DNA of 64,000 nt from Desulfacinum infernum DSM 9756 (GTDB lineage Bacteria > Desulfobacterota > Syntrophobacteria > Syntrophobacterales > DSM-9756): assembly GCF_900129305.1 (NCBI RefSeq), contig NZ_FQVB01000011.1, positions 1-64,000 of the forward strand, written 5' to 3'. The notes under the pieces were generated by a model. The model saw only the letters and a program-made list of their open reading frames with translations, was not told the DNA's origin and did not search any database. A program made the position numbers and the translations under genes. The stretch's first letter is position 1. The number at the start of each line of letters is the position of its first letter. Of this stretch, positions 53,522 through 63,959 are shown piece after piece.

Positions 53522-54451
53522 GTGACGGGAAGGGCGTTGAAGAAGGCGCTGTTGCTGGTGTGGGCCTTTTGGACCGTCTGGGCGGGGCCTTCGGCCTCGG
53601 CCGCCACGCTCCCGGAGATCGAGTTTTACGGGAATTTGCCGGAAGGGTGCGGAGGAGAACCTCGGACCGTGTCCCTGGAATCCTATCGGGACCTGTGGGC
53701 GACTTTGGAGACGGAGGACCCCAACTTTCCGGCGCAGGGCCCGGGCACCTACCGAGGGGTGTATCTCGGTTCGCTGCTGGACGAACTGGGCGTCGCCGCC
53801 GACACCCAGATCACGGTCCTGGCGGAAGACCACTACGTTCTGGCCATGCCCCGCCTCATGTTCTCCAAGATGAAGGCCTTTCTCGCCTTCGAAAGGGATG
53901 GAAACCCCATCTCGCCGCTCAAGGGCGGTCCTTTGAAGATCGTTTTTCCCAAGGAAAGCGAGGCGGATCCAGCGGCGTACATCTGGTACGTGAAGGCTTT
54001 TTGGATCGGAGAAGATTGCGGGAGTTCCGTTCAGGTCGTGGACACGTCGGGGCGCGCCGCCACCTTCACATTTCCATCCTCCCAGAAAGAACTTTTCTTG
54101 AAGCGCATTCCCACCACCGTGCCCAAGGGCTATCGGGCGGGATGGGACCCGCTGCCTGTGTTGAGTGAAGTGCGGGGACTTCTGCTGCGGGATGTGCTGG
54201 GTGGGAATCCTTCCGGCGTTCACTTCGTGGAATTCGTTCCGTTGGTGGGAAAATCACTGCACCTGCCCTGGGAGGTGGCGGAGAGAATCCCGATTTTACT
54301 CGTGAATATCTGGGATGGTCGACCAGTCCCGGTGGCGTTCGGGGGACCGGTTTGGGTCTTGCTGCCCACGGGCGAATATCGGGAATTGCTCCAATGGGTG
54401 GGGGAAGCTCCCGCCTTTTTCTTCCTCAAGGCGGTGCGGTTGCACCCCTGA
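53522..54451 (+). CDS. Periplasmic protein resembling the molybdopterin-oxidoreductase (SUOX) fold
   Basis: A 309-residue exported protein. The N-terminus (KKALLLVWAFWTVWAGPSASA) is a Sec-type signal peptide with no twin arginine. The mature part has the layout of short periplasmic proteins annotated as oxidoreductase molybdopterin-binding: YRGVYLGSLLDELGVA, ITVLAEDHYVLAMPRLMF and GGPLKIVFPKES, then YIWYVKAFW. The segment recurs in weaker form after residue 210. The cysteine that ligates molybdenum in true enzymes could not be pointed out, so a sensory or structural role is as likely as catalysis. GTG 53522. It lies 22 bp after mraY and 59 bp before a membrane kinase gene. Confidence 0.65.
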   Translation: MTGRALKKALLLVWAFWTVWAGPSASAATLPEIEFYGNLPEGCGGEPRTVSLESYRDLWATLETEDPNFPAQGPGTYRGVYLGSLLDELGVAADTQITVLAEDHYVLAMPRLMFSKMKAFLAFERDGNPISPLKGGPLKIVFPKESEADPAAYIWYVKAFWIGEDCGSSVQVVDTSGRAATFTFPSSQKELFLKRIPTTVPKGYRAGWDPLPVLSEVRGLLLRDVLGGNPSGVHFVEFVPLVGKSLHLPWEVAERIPILLVNIWDGRPVPVAFGGPVWVLLPTGEYRELLQWVGEAPAFFFLKAVRLHP

Positions 54452-54510
54452 GCTGAAAGGGCGGGCTTTGACGGGTGACCCGACATGGGGGTAGGAAGCG
54501 GTTCAAGGCC

Positions 54511-56607
54511 ATGAGAAAATGGAAACTTCAGAGCAAACTGGCGGTATCCGTGGCGGCGATCATCGTCGGTGTGAGCCTGGCCGGCGCTCTGTGGATCTCG
54601 TGGTGGAGAACCCGAATTCTCACCGTCTCGGCTCTCCAGGACATGGCGATGATGGCCGAGAATACGGTGCGGCGCATCTCCCCGTTTGTGTACAGCCAGA
54701 GCTGGGCCAACGTACTCATCACCCTTTCCAATGATTTCGCCAACAGGGAAGATCTGGTTTATTGCCGTGTGACCGATCCGTTGGGACGCGTACTCCTTTC
54801 CACCCTTCCCGAGGAGATGGAAAGCGGCGAACCTTTTTACATGAAGACGTCGGTTGATCCCGACAAGGTCCTGCTCGACCGGACATTCCAGCTTCTGGCT
54901 TCCCGGCTGCGCCAGAGGCTGTTGGTCCAGGAAACGCGGCTGGAACGCTCCGTCGTCCACGGGGGGCGCCTCCGGGGACACGCCGGCGAACGGATCCTGG
55001 ACGTGCGCGCCGACGTGATTCACGGAGACACCGTGTTGGGACATTTGCGCATGGGGTTTTCGAGGCGCCCCGTGTTGGAATCGGTTCGCCAAAACCGCCG
55101 GACGTTCCTGGCTTTGGAGGGCTGTCTGTTAGTGGCTGTTCTGGGGGCCATCTTCCTGGTGGTGCGCCGCGAAGTGCGTCCGCTGCAGCTGATGACCGAA
55201 AAGTTGAGAGACGTTTTTGCGGGCGGGCCTGAGAAGATGGCTTCCGGCGTGCGCGCCCTGGACCTGTCCCAGGTGCAGACCACCACCCGCGAGGTGAGCG
55301 ACCTCAAGGACGCCTTCGAACGGATGCAGCACAGCCTGATGGAAAATTACGAGCGGTTGGAGGCTCACCAGGAAAGGCTCCAGGAGCTGGTGGAGGAGCG
55401 GACTGCGGACCTGTTGCGCACCAACGAAGCACTCCAGAAGGAAGTGAAGGAAAGAACCAGGAGCGAGCAGGCGCTCAGGGAAAGCGAAGAAAGGTTCAGC
55501 TACCTTCTCGAGACCATCCCATTGGTGGCGGTCCGGGGCTTCGGGCCGGATGGAACGATCCACTACTGGAACCGTTCCTGCGAAGAAATCTATGGATATC
55601 GAGCCGAAGAGGTGATCGGAAAGAACGTGTGGCAGGTCTTGAACCCGGCCGACCGCGGTGGGATCCGGGCCTTGCCGAACACCCATCGGGTTTCGGAGCC
55701 CAGGGAGAAGACCTACTTGCGAAAGGACGGCAGCCCCGTGGACGTCTTTTCCAGCACGGTGGTTCTACGGCGCCAAGACGAGCGGCCGGAGTTCTTCGCA
55801 TTCGACATCGATCTGACTCCGATCCGCCGAATGGAAGAAGAGCTCCACAAGGCCAAAAGGCTGGAGGCCATCGGCTATCTGGCGGCGGGCATCGCCCACG
55901 ATTTCAACAATCTGCTTACGGCGATCCTCGGTAACATCAACATGGCCAGGCTGTGGATTCCGCCCGCGAGCCCCGAAGCGGAAAGGCTCCTGGCGGCGGA
56001 AAAGGCGTCTCTCCGGGCGAAGGATTTGACGCAAAAACTCATCACCTTCTCCGAGGGGGGCACACCCCGGAAGCTGGAGACATCCCTGAAGAGCCTGATT
56101 GAGGATGCGGCCTCCCTGGCCTTGGCCGGATCGAATGTGCGTTGTGAATCCAGGATCGGGGAGGGGCTCGATTCGGTGGAGGCGGATCCGGACCAGCTGC
56201 GCCACGCTCTCTACAATGTGCTGAAAAACGCCAGGGAAGCCATGGCCCGGGGCGGAACAGTGCAGGTGGAGGCGAGCAGGGTATCCCTTGGGGCCGATGA
56301 ATTTGCGGAGCTGGAAAGAATGGGGCTCCAATGCCGACAGGTCGTCCGCATCCAGGTCCGGGACAACGGACAGGGAATGTCCCTCCAGGTGCTGGACAAG
56401 ATCTTCGATCCCTACTTTTCCACCAAGCCCCGCGGAACCGATAAGGGCCAGGGTCTGGGCTTGACCATCGTCCACTCCATCGTCCGGCGTCATGAGGGGG
56501 CCGTTACCGTTGACTCCACACCCGGTCTGGGGACCACCGTATCCATCTATCTGCCGGTGAGCGTTCATCCTGCCGCGGCCGCACCCGTGAAAGAGGGGAC
56601 CCCATGA
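54511..56607 (+). CDS. Membrane sensor histidine kinase, PAS type
   Basis: A 698-residue kinase. One helix near residues 10-30 (LAVSVAAIIVGVSLAGALW) and another near 200-218 (CLLVAVLGAIFLVV) bracket a periplasmic sensor of about 165 residues. A HAMP-like linker and a helical region rich in Glu and Arg (EAHQERLQELVEERTADLL) follow, then a PAS domain (about 325-440). His 463 lies in AGIAHDFNNLLTAILGN, and NVLKNAREAM, DNGQGMSLQVLDKIFDPYFSTK and GLGLTIVHSIVRRHEG form the ATPase. The HDFNNLL class often pairs with NtrC-type regulators; none adjoins it. The SUOX-like periplasmic protein upstream may be its partner. Start ATG 54511 was chosen over GTG 54475. Confidence 0.92.
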   Translation: MRKWKLQSKLAVSVAAIIVGVSLAGALWISWWRTRILTVSALQDMAMMAENTVRRISPFVYSQSWANVLITLSNDFANREDLVYCRVTDPLGRVLLSTLPEEMESGEPFYMKTSVDPDKVLLDRTFQLLASRLRQRLLVQETRLERSVVHGGRLRGHAGERILDVRADVIHGDTVLGHLRMGFSRRPVLESVRQNRRTFLALEGCLLVAVLGAIFLVVRREVRPLQLMTEKLRDVFAGGPEKMASGVRALDLSQVQTTTREVSDLKDAFERMQHSLMENYERLEAHQERLQELVEERTADLLRTNEALQKEVKERTRSEQALRESEERFSYLLETIPLVAVRGFGPDGTIHYWNRSCEEIYGYRAEEVIGKNVWQVLNPADRGGIRALPNTHRVSEPREKTYLRKDGSPVDVFSSTVVLRRQDERPEFFAFDIDLTPIRRMEEELHKAKRLEAIGYLAAGIAHDFNNLLTAILGNINMARLWIPPASPEAERLLAAEKASLRAKDLTQKLITFSEGGTPRKLETSLKSLIEDAASLALAGSNVRCESRIGEGLDSVEADPDQLRHALYNVLKNAREAMARGGTVQVEASRVSLGADEFAELERMGLQCRQVVRIQVRDNGQGMSLQVLDKIFDPYFSTKPRGTDKGQGLGLTIVHSIVRRHEGAVTVDSTPGLGTTVSIYLPVSVHPAAAAPVKEGTP

Positions 56608-56673
56608 GCTTTCTCCATGGGTGCTCCCCGCGAAGCGGTTTCAGCCGATTCTTTGGCATATGGCAGGGAAGAC

Positions 56674-58005
56674 TCAGCACGTTCTCCCCGCCGGCCGGAT
56701 CGGGCGGCCCACGCCTTCGTAGTAAAAGCCCAGCTCCGCCATGTGTTTCGGCTCATAGACGTTTCGCAAGTCGATGAAGACCGGCGTTCGGAGAAGCTCC
56801 TTGATGCGGACCAGGTCCAGGGCTCGGTATTCGTTCCATTCGGTCATGAGCACCACCGCGTCGGCGCCGCGGCATGCCTCATAGGGCGATGAACAGTAGG
56901 TGATTTCCGGCAGGTGCCTGGCGGCCTCCTTCATGGCCTGGGGATCGTGGGCCCGGATTGTGGCTCCGTGCTCCATGAGGGCCGGCAGGATGGTGAGAGA
57001 CGGAGCTTCCCGCATGTCGTCCGTTTCCGGTTTGAAGGCCAGTCCCAGCACGGCGATGACCTTGCCCGCTTCGCTGCCGCCCAGGGCGTTTCGGATCTTT
57101 CGGACCATCCGGGCCTTCTGGGCGGCGTTCACTTCGGTGACCGCCTCCACGATGCGGCACGCCACCCCGTGTTCCTGGGCGATGCGCAGCAGGGCCCGCG
57201 TGTCCTTTGGAAAACATGAGCCCCCGTATCCGGGCCCGGGGTGGAGGAACTTGGGGCCGATGCGGCCGTCCAGCCCCATGCCCTTGGCCACGGCGTGTAC
57301 ATCGGCGCCCACTTCTTCGCACAGGTTCGCCATTTCGTTGATGAAGCTGATCTTGGTGGCCAGAAAGGCGTTGGCGGCGTACTTGATCAGCTCGGCCGTC
57401 TCGATGGTTGTGAGGACAAAAGGGGTTTCGATCAGATAGAGGGGCCGGTAGATGGCTTTGAGCATTTCTTCCGCCCGGGCATTGTCCGTTCCGATAACCA
57501 CGCGGTCGGGGCGCATGAAATCCCCGATGGCCGCCCCCTCCCGCAGAAATTCCGGGTTACTGGCCACATCGAAATCGGCTTCCGGATTGGCTTCCGCGAT
57601 GACCCGCGCCACCTGACGGGCCGTGCCCACGGGGACCGTGCTCTTGTTGACCACCACCGTGTAGCCGCGCAGCAGCGGTGCGATCTGCCTGGCCGCCTCG
57701 AAAACGTAGGTCAGGTCGGCATAACCGTCTCCGCGCCGGGAAGCCGGGGTGCCCACGGCGATGAAGATGACGTCCGCCTCACCCACCGCCGGCTCCAGGG
57801 CGGTGCTGAAGGCCAGGCGTCCCGCCTCGGCGTTCTTGGCGATCATGGGCTGGAGGCCCGGCTCGTAGATGGGAACCGAACCCGACTGGAGTGCCCGGAT
57901 CTTTTCCGTGTCCACGTCGATACACGTCACCTGGTGGCCGAATTCGGCAAAGCAGGTGCCGCTCACCAACCCCACGTAGCCCGTACCCATGATGGCTATT
58001 TTCAT
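56674..58005 (-). CDS. UDP-glucose 6-dehydrogenase
   Basis: Oxidises UDP-glucose to UDP-glucuronate with two NAD molecules, a precursor for surface polysaccharides. The 443-residue product opens with the Rossmann motif IAIMGTGYVGLVSGTCFAEFGH and has NKSTVPVGTA. The catalytic Cys lies in GPGYGGSCFPKDTRAL; LGLAFKPETDDMREAPS and the C-terminal VLMTEWNEYR complete the family pattern. It lies alone between two plus-strand kinase genes, converging with the first and diverging from the second. No polysaccharide cluster adjoins it. Also called Ugd or TuaD. Confidence 0.95.
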   Translation of the reverse strand: MKIAIMGTGYVGLVSGTCFAEFGHQVTCIDVDTEKIRALQSGSVPIYEPGLQPMIAKNAEAGRLAFSTALEPAVGEADVIFIAVGTPASRRGDGYADLTYVFEAARQIAPLLRGYTVVVNKSTVPVGTARQVARVIAEANPEADFDVASNPEFLREGAAIGDFMRPDRVVIGTDNARAEEMLKAIYRPLYLIETPFVLTTIETAELIKYAANAFLATKISFINEMANLCEEVGADVHAVAKGMGLDGRIGPKFLHPGPGYGGSCFPKDTRALLRIAQEHGVACRIVEAVTEVNAAQKARMVRKIRNALGGSEAGKVIAVLGLAFKPETDDMREAPSLTILPALMEHGATIRAHDPQAMKEAARHLPEITYCSSPYEACRGADAVVLMTEWNEYRALDLVRIKELLRTPVFIDLRNVYEPKHMAELGFYYEGVGRPIRPAGRTC

Positions 58006-58094
58006 TGTCTGCCCGTTCCCCTTTGCTATAAGCTACAACGAATTTTCCAAGAGCAATCTTCTTTGCGGCACACTCTACCATCCGCAACCGCTCA

Positions 58095-60740
58095 ATGAAA
58101 GAGTCCGCCGTGATGCGACGCCTGCCCATAGGAGCCAGGATCTTTTTGGCCATTCTTGCCGTGAGTATTCTCACCATGACCGGGGTGGGCGTCCTCGTCT
58201 ATCTGAAGGGAAGCGAGATCCTGCGTCGCAAAACAGGGGAAGAGCTGTCCCTGGCGGCGCAGGTCCACGCCCATTATGTGGAACACCATTTGGAGGATCT
58301 TCTGAGGGACCTGGAACACGTGGGGCGCTTGGCGCCTTCGTGGATGCTGCAAGAGGATCGCAGGGAAAAGGCGGATCCCGGCGGCGCCCCCCGGGAGCTT
58401 TTTCAACGCTCCGCAAGCTATGTGCAAGAACGGTTTCCCTGGGTGCTGGGGATGGCGGTGCGGGACGCCCAGGGCCGCATCCTGGCGGCGTCCCACGGGG
58501 AAAAGGTTCACTCTTCCAGGCCCCCACCCTACGATCCCCTCGGTTTGCTTAAGAAAGCGGTCCTGGTGACCTTTCCCTCGACCACGGAGGGCGACCCTCA
58601 GGGGCCCCCCCTCATGGAAGTGGGAACCCGTATCGCCGCCACCGGCGCCGATTCGAGAGAACGCTACCTGACGGCGGTCGTGAACCTGGAAGAACTCATT
58701 GGGCGGGTGCCCGTCCCGGAGTATCTGGGCCGATCCCTCGCCATCGCCTTGGGCGGGACACGGGGGGAACACCCCGTGGTTCTGGTGAGGAACCTTGCCG
58801 TCTCACCCGACCTTCGCACCCGGTTGAGCCAGTTGCTCCAAGGGACCGATTCCCGGACGCATCCCGAACCATCTCCTTCGGGCCGCGAAACCGGGCCCTT
58901 CCTGTGGGCCCTGAGCCGTCTGCCGCGGCTGGGCTGGCCCCTGCTTGCGGCCCTTCCCGCCTCTTCGGCCCACGTGCCCTTGTCCCAGCTCTTCCAGGTG
59001 GTTGTGATGGGGGTTGCCGTGGGGATCGGTCTGGCTTTTCTTGTCGCCTTGTATGCCTCCTCGGCCATGGTCCAGCCCATCAAGAGGCTGACCCAGGCGT
59101 TCCGGGAATTCAGCAAGGGCAACTGGGACGTGCAGGTTCCGGTCACGTCCTCGGACGAGATCGGAGAGCTCACGGACGGTTTCAATGAAGGAGTGCGCTT
59201 TCTGGCATCCCAGCATGCCAAGCTGCGCCGTTTTCGCGCCCTTGTACACCACAGCCAGGATGCGATTCTGCTTTTTTCGGCTTCGGGCGGCATCACCTAC
59301 TGCAACAAGGCGGCCTTCGACCTGCTCGGCTACACCCGGCGGGAAGAACTGGCCCTGAAGACCCTAAGCGATTTCGTCTGCCCCCGGGACAAGGCCCGGT
59401 TCGAAAAGACCGTATGGCCCGCCATCCTGGAAGGGCGGTGGGAAGGGGAACTCCATTTGTGCCACCAGGATTCCCGGCCTTTGGTGGCTTGGGCGAGGGC
59501 CGGAACCATCCCTTCCGACAGGGAGGGCATCCGGTTGCTCTACGCCGTGTTGCGGGACATCTCGGAGCGCAAGAGCTATGAAAAGGCCTTGCAGGAGGCG
59601 GAGGAATATTACAGGAGCCTTTTCCGTTCGAGTCAGGACGCCATCGTGGTGACCGACCCTCAGGATGTGATCATCGATGTGAACGAGCCGGCCTTTGAGG
59701 CAACCTTCGGCTATGCCAAGCAGGAAGTGGTGGGACGGCCGATCGGCGACCTGTACGATGAGGCGGCCGGAGCGCCCGCGCCCACAGGGGATGCGTGGGG
59801 GAAGGCCCCGGGGCGCTTGACCCTACGATGGAAAAGAAAAGACGGCGGGGTCTTCCTGGGAGAGACCACCGTGGATGTCCTGGAAGGCTCCCGGGGACAG
59901 CGCCGCGGATACCTCCGGGTGGTGCGGGACGTGAGCGAGCGGGTGGCCTTTCTGGAAAAACTGGAAAAGGCCTACAACGACCTCAAAGGCCTCGATCAGC
60001 TCAAGGACCGTTTCCTGGCGGGGATCAGCCACGATCTCCGCTCCCCCCTGATTCCCGTTCGCGCCTTTCTGGAAAGGCTGCTGCAGCGACGCTGGGGCCC
60101 TCTCACGGACAAGCAGGAGGAATTCCTTCGCTACTGCCTCATCGGCGTCGACCGGGAACTGATTCTGGTGGAAGAGCTTCTGGACTACACGCGGCTGCAG
60201 TCCGGCCGTTTGGAGCTTAGGGCCGAGGAACTGGATCTTCAGGACGTGATCCGCACCAGCCTTTTCCTGCTGAAAGTCCAGGCCGAAGCGCACCACCTTC
60301 AGGTGCACGTGGACATGCCCCGGGAAGCCGTGATGATGCGCGGGGATTACAACAAGCTGCTGCGCATTTTCAACAATCTCTTTTCCAACGCCGTCAAATA
60401 CAACCGCCCGGAAGGCAGCGTCTCCGTTCGGGGGCGCTGGGTCGATGAGGGGCGCTTCCGCGTGGAGATCGAAGACACGGGGGTGGGCATCCCCCGCGAG
60501 TCCCTGGACCACATCTTCGAACACTTCTACCGCGTGGAAGGGGAACGCTCCGGAGCCGTCACGGGCGCCGGCATCGGCCTTGCCGTGGTCCGTGAGCTGG
60601 TACGCCTTCACCAGGGCCGCCTGGAGGTGCAAAGCACCTTGGGAGTGGGAAGCGTCTTTGCCGTGACCTTTCCCACCATGGGACCCGGCGAGGAGGCGGA
60701 GAAGAGAGACGAGGAGCTTGGCCGAAAGCGCAAGGGATGA
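58095..60740 (+). CDS. Membrane sensor histidine kinase, HAMP-PAS-PAS type
   Basis: An 881-residue kinase. The first helix (residues 14-36) and a second near 298-321 (VVVMGVAVGIGLAFLVALYAS) frame a large periplasmic sensor of about 260 residues with cache-like text (VLGMAVRDAQGRILAASHG, RYLTAVVNLEELIG). HAMP (PIKRLTQAFREFSKGNWDVQ), PAS at about 380-490 and PAS at about 505-620 follow. The HisKA motif LAGISHDLRSPLIPVRAFL puts the phospho-His near 646. FNNLFSNAVKYN, DTGVGIPRES and GAGIGLAVVRELVRLH form the ATPase. No partner regulator is adjacent. ATG 58095 (no clear ribosome binding site) or ATG 58113 could be the start. Confidence 0.92.
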   Translation: MKESAVMRRLPIGARIFLAILAVSILTMTGVGVLVYLKGSEILRRKTGEELSLAAQVHAHYVEHHLEDLLRDLEHVGRLAPSWMLQEDRREKADPGGAPRELFQRSASYVQERFPWVLGMAVRDAQGRILAASHGEKVHSSRPPPYDPLGLLKKAVLVTFPSTTEGDPQGPPLMEVGTRIAATGADSRERYLTAVVNLEELIGRVPVPEYLGRSLAIALGGTRGEHPVVLVRNLAVSPDLRTRLSQLLQGTDSRTHPEPSPSGRETGPFLWALSRLPRLGWPLLAALPASSAHVPLSQLFQVVVMGVAVGIGLAFLVALYASSAMVQPIKRLTQAFREFSKGNWDVQVPVTSSDEIGELTDGFNEGVRFLASQHAKLRRFRALVHHSQDAILLFSASGGITYCNKAAFDLLGYTRREELALKTLSDFVCPRDKARFEKTVWPAILEGRWEGELHLCHQDSRPLVAWARAGTIPSDREGIRLLYAVLRDISERKSYEKALQEAEEYYRSLFRSSQDAIVVTDPQDVIIDVNEPAFEATFGYAKQEVVGRPIGDLYDEAAGAPAPTGDAWGKAPGRLTLRWKRKDGGVFLGETTVDVLEGSRGQRRGYLRVVRDVSERVAFLEKLEKAYNDLKGLDQLKDRFLAGISHDLRSPLIPVRAFLERLLQRRWGPLTDKQEEFLRYCLIGVDRELILVEELLDYTRLQSGRLELRAEELDLQDVIRTSLFLLKVQAEAHHLQVHVDMPREAVMMRGDYNKLLRIFNNLFSNAVKYNRPEGSVSVRGRWVDEGRFRVEIEDTGVGIPRESLDHIFEHFYRVEGERSGAVTGAGIGLAVVRELVRLHQGRLEVQSTLGVGSVFAVTFPTMGPGEEAEKRDEELGRKRKG

Positions 60741-60751
60741 ACGCTTTTCTC

Positions 60752-60775
60752 GTAGCGCAGCCCTTGAGGGCTGCG
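60752..60775 (+). repeat. REP-like element with GTAG head
   Basis: GTAG (60752-60755), then CGCAGCCCT, TG, AGGGCTGCG. CTTTTCTC upstream and AAAAG downstream extend the match to the copy at 49289-49312. It follows the kinase stop by 11 bp and may also affect its mRNA end. Confidence 0.65.
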
Positions 60776-61009
60776 AAAAGAACTGAAATCCCACGGCAGC
60801 CTGATCGGCAGATCCATTTTCAGTCAGGCTACCGGAGCAGAGACGGAATCGCAGGGCTATGGCGCGCCCCCACGGACGGCATGGAAGATTCGTGTTGCCG
60901 TTCCCCTGCAGAAGGGGTGCGCCCATGGAGCCTTCGCCGATGCGGCGCTGTACAGGGGGCCCTATTCATTTGCGTGGAGACGGAACTGAATCGCGAAAGG
61001 AGGAAAAGG

Positions 61010-61531
61010 GTGGCGGAGGTGTTTCGGTTTTCCAAGAAGGGAGATCAAGGCGAGACCAGTCTGCTGACGGGCCAACGGGTGTCCAAGGGGAGCCTCCGGC
61101 CGGAAACCTACGGCACGCTCGATGAGGCGAGTTCGGCTCTCGGGTTGGCCAAGGCGTTTTGTCCCGACGAGAAGGTACGGGAAATGATCCGCACCATCCA
61201 GGAGGACCTGGTGACGGTGGGGGCCGAATTGGCCTGCGAGGCGCCCCAACGTTCCCGCTGGAGGGTGGAAACGGCGCAGATCGAGCGCTTGGAACGCTGG
61301 ATCGAGGAACTGCAGGAGGAGGTTGCGGTTCCCCGCCATTTCATTCTTCCCGGCGCCAACCCGGTCAGCGCGTCCCTGGATCTGGCGCGCACCATCGTGC
61401 GCCGGGCCGAGCGTTGGGCCGCCCGGGCTCGGGAGGCGGGCCTGGAGGTGCGGGCCGAGGTGCAGGCCTACCTGAATCGGCTGGCCGACTTTCTTTTCAC
61501 GCTCGCCCGGTTTACTGAAAAAGATCGCTAG
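61010..61531 (+). CDS. Cob(I)alamin adenosyltransferase, PduO type
   Basis: Transfers adenosyl from ATP to cob(I)alamin, making coenzyme B12, needed by enzymes such as methylmalonyl-CoA mutase. The 173-residue product has the N-terminal motif KKGDQGETSLLTGQRVSKGS, RPETYGTLDEASSALGLA, and the C-terminal VRRAERWAARA, NRLADFLFTLARF pattern, all of PduO-type proteins. In the common consensus the first motif is TGDxGxTSLxGG; here the text is KKGDQGETSLLTG, a slight variant. GTG 61010 with AAAGGAGG six bases upstream. The frame is open far upstream but that part is spacer containing a REP-like hairpin. No cobalamin riboswitch was recognised ahead of it. Confidence 0.9.
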   Translation: MAEVFRFSKKGDQGETSLLTGQRVSKGSLRPETYGTLDEASSALGLAKAFCPDEKVREMIRTIQEDLVTVGAELACEAPQRSRWRVETAQIERLERWIEELQEEVAVPRHFILPGANPVSASLDLARTIVRRAERWAARAREAGLEVRAEVQAYLNRLADFLFTLARFTEKDR

Positions 61532-61567
61532 AAAGAGAAAAAAGAAGAAAGAATATGAATTCTAAAG

Positions 61568-61609
61568 AAAGGGGCCCCTCTTGTTTGGATGGGCTCCTTT
61601 CCCTTTTTC
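61568..61609 (+). terminator. Intrinsic terminator after the adenosyltransferase gene
   Basis: AAAGGGGCCC pairs with GGGCTCCTTT (one G-T pair) across a 13-base loop, then CCCTTTTTCT. Located 37 bp after the stop codon. Confidence 0.65.
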
Positions 61610-61638
61610 TCATGGGGACCGTCGGGCCGTTTCTCCCC

Positions 61639-61667
61639 TTGCCTTTTTGGGGGGCGATGGCTATCTC
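61639..61667 (+). promoter_or_regulatory. Candidate groESL promoter
   Basis: TTGCCT (61639-61644), 17-base spacer, TATCTC (61662-61667), directly before the CIRCE operator. The -10 match is poor, so this is tentative; binding of HrcA to the operator would block it. Confidence 0.35.
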
Positions 61668-61670
61668 TTA

Positions 61671-61697
61671 TTAGCACTCGACAGGAGCGAGTGCTAA
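61671..61697. promoter_or_regulatory. CIRCE operator (HrcA binding site)
   Basis: TTAGCACTC, nine bases (GACAGGAGC), GAGTGCTAA: a perfect match to the CIRCE consensus. HrcA represses groESL and dnaK operons through this site; heat relieves it. It lies 123 bp before groES, so it would be in the 5' leader. Confidence 0.97.
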
Positions 61698-61819
61698 TTT
61701 GGGGTGGGCGCCTTCGGACACCTCCACCGGCCGATTCCTGTCCATCCAAAGGACCCGGGGCCGAAAGGCCGCCCCCGAAAGTCCTTGGGACATCTTTGGA
61801 GAAGGAAAGGAGAGGAAAG

Positions 61820-62107
61820 ATGAAGCTGCGTCCGTTGCATGACCGAGTCATTGTGAAGCGACTGGAAGAGGAAGAGAAGACCCAGGGCGGGATCATCATC
61901 CCGGACACGGCCAAGGAAAAGCCCCAGCAGGGCAAGGTTCTGGCCGTGGGTAAGGGCAAGCTCCTGGAAAAGGGCGATGTGGTGCCCTTGATGGTCAAGG
62001 AAGGTGACCGGGTGCTCTTTTCCAAGTATGCGGGCACCGAGGTCAAGGTGGAAGGCGAAGAACTTCTCATTATGCGAGAGGATGACATCCTGGCCATCCT
62101 CGAATAG
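61820..62107 (+). CDS. groES: Co-chaperonin GroES
   Basis: The 95-residue heptameric lid of the GroEL chamber. It starts [19 protein letters not shown] and has the mobile loop [15 protein letters not shown], then [10 protein letters not shown] and [18 protein letters not shown], ending ILAILE. All family motifs are intact. ATG 61820 has AGGAGAGGA six bases upstream. groEL follows after 24 bp. Regulation by HrcA through the CIRCE site is expected. Confidence 0.98.
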   Translation: MKLRPLHDRVIVKRLEEEEKTQGGIIIPDTAKEKPQQGKVLAVGKGKLLEKGDVVPLMVKEGDRVLFSKYAGTEVKVEGEELLIMREDDILAILE

Positions 62108-62119
62108 GCGCATCTATGA

Positions 62120-63754
<1,635 letters not shown>

Positions 63755-63777
63755 ACCCCGGACACTTTCGGAAGCCA

Positions 63778-63808
63778 AAGAACCCGGACCCGGTCCGGGT
63801 TCTTTTTT
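63778..63808 (+). terminator. Intrinsic terminator after groEL
   Basis: AAGAACCCGGACC and GGTCCGGGTTCTT form a perfect 13-bp stem around one base (in practice a short loop of the top pairs), followed by T residues to 63808. It ends the groESL operon 24 bp after its stop codon. Confidence 0.85.
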
Positions 63809-63959
63809 GTTGCACTCCCGAAGGCGAGTTGCTAGGAAGAGGGCGACGTATGCCCGGAGGCGGACGGAATCGGGCGGGCGCCATGCCCGCCCGAAATCGT
63901 CTTGGACCAGGCCGTCCGCGGCGGGAAATGGAGATCCTTGAGGAAGGAGGAGCCGGCTT

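Noticed and set aside
60741-61009. Cobalamin riboswitch ahead of the adenosyltransferase gene
   Set aside because: No B12-box-like GCCACTG sequence or the conserved core could be found; the gap contains a REP-like hairpin and unassigned sequence.
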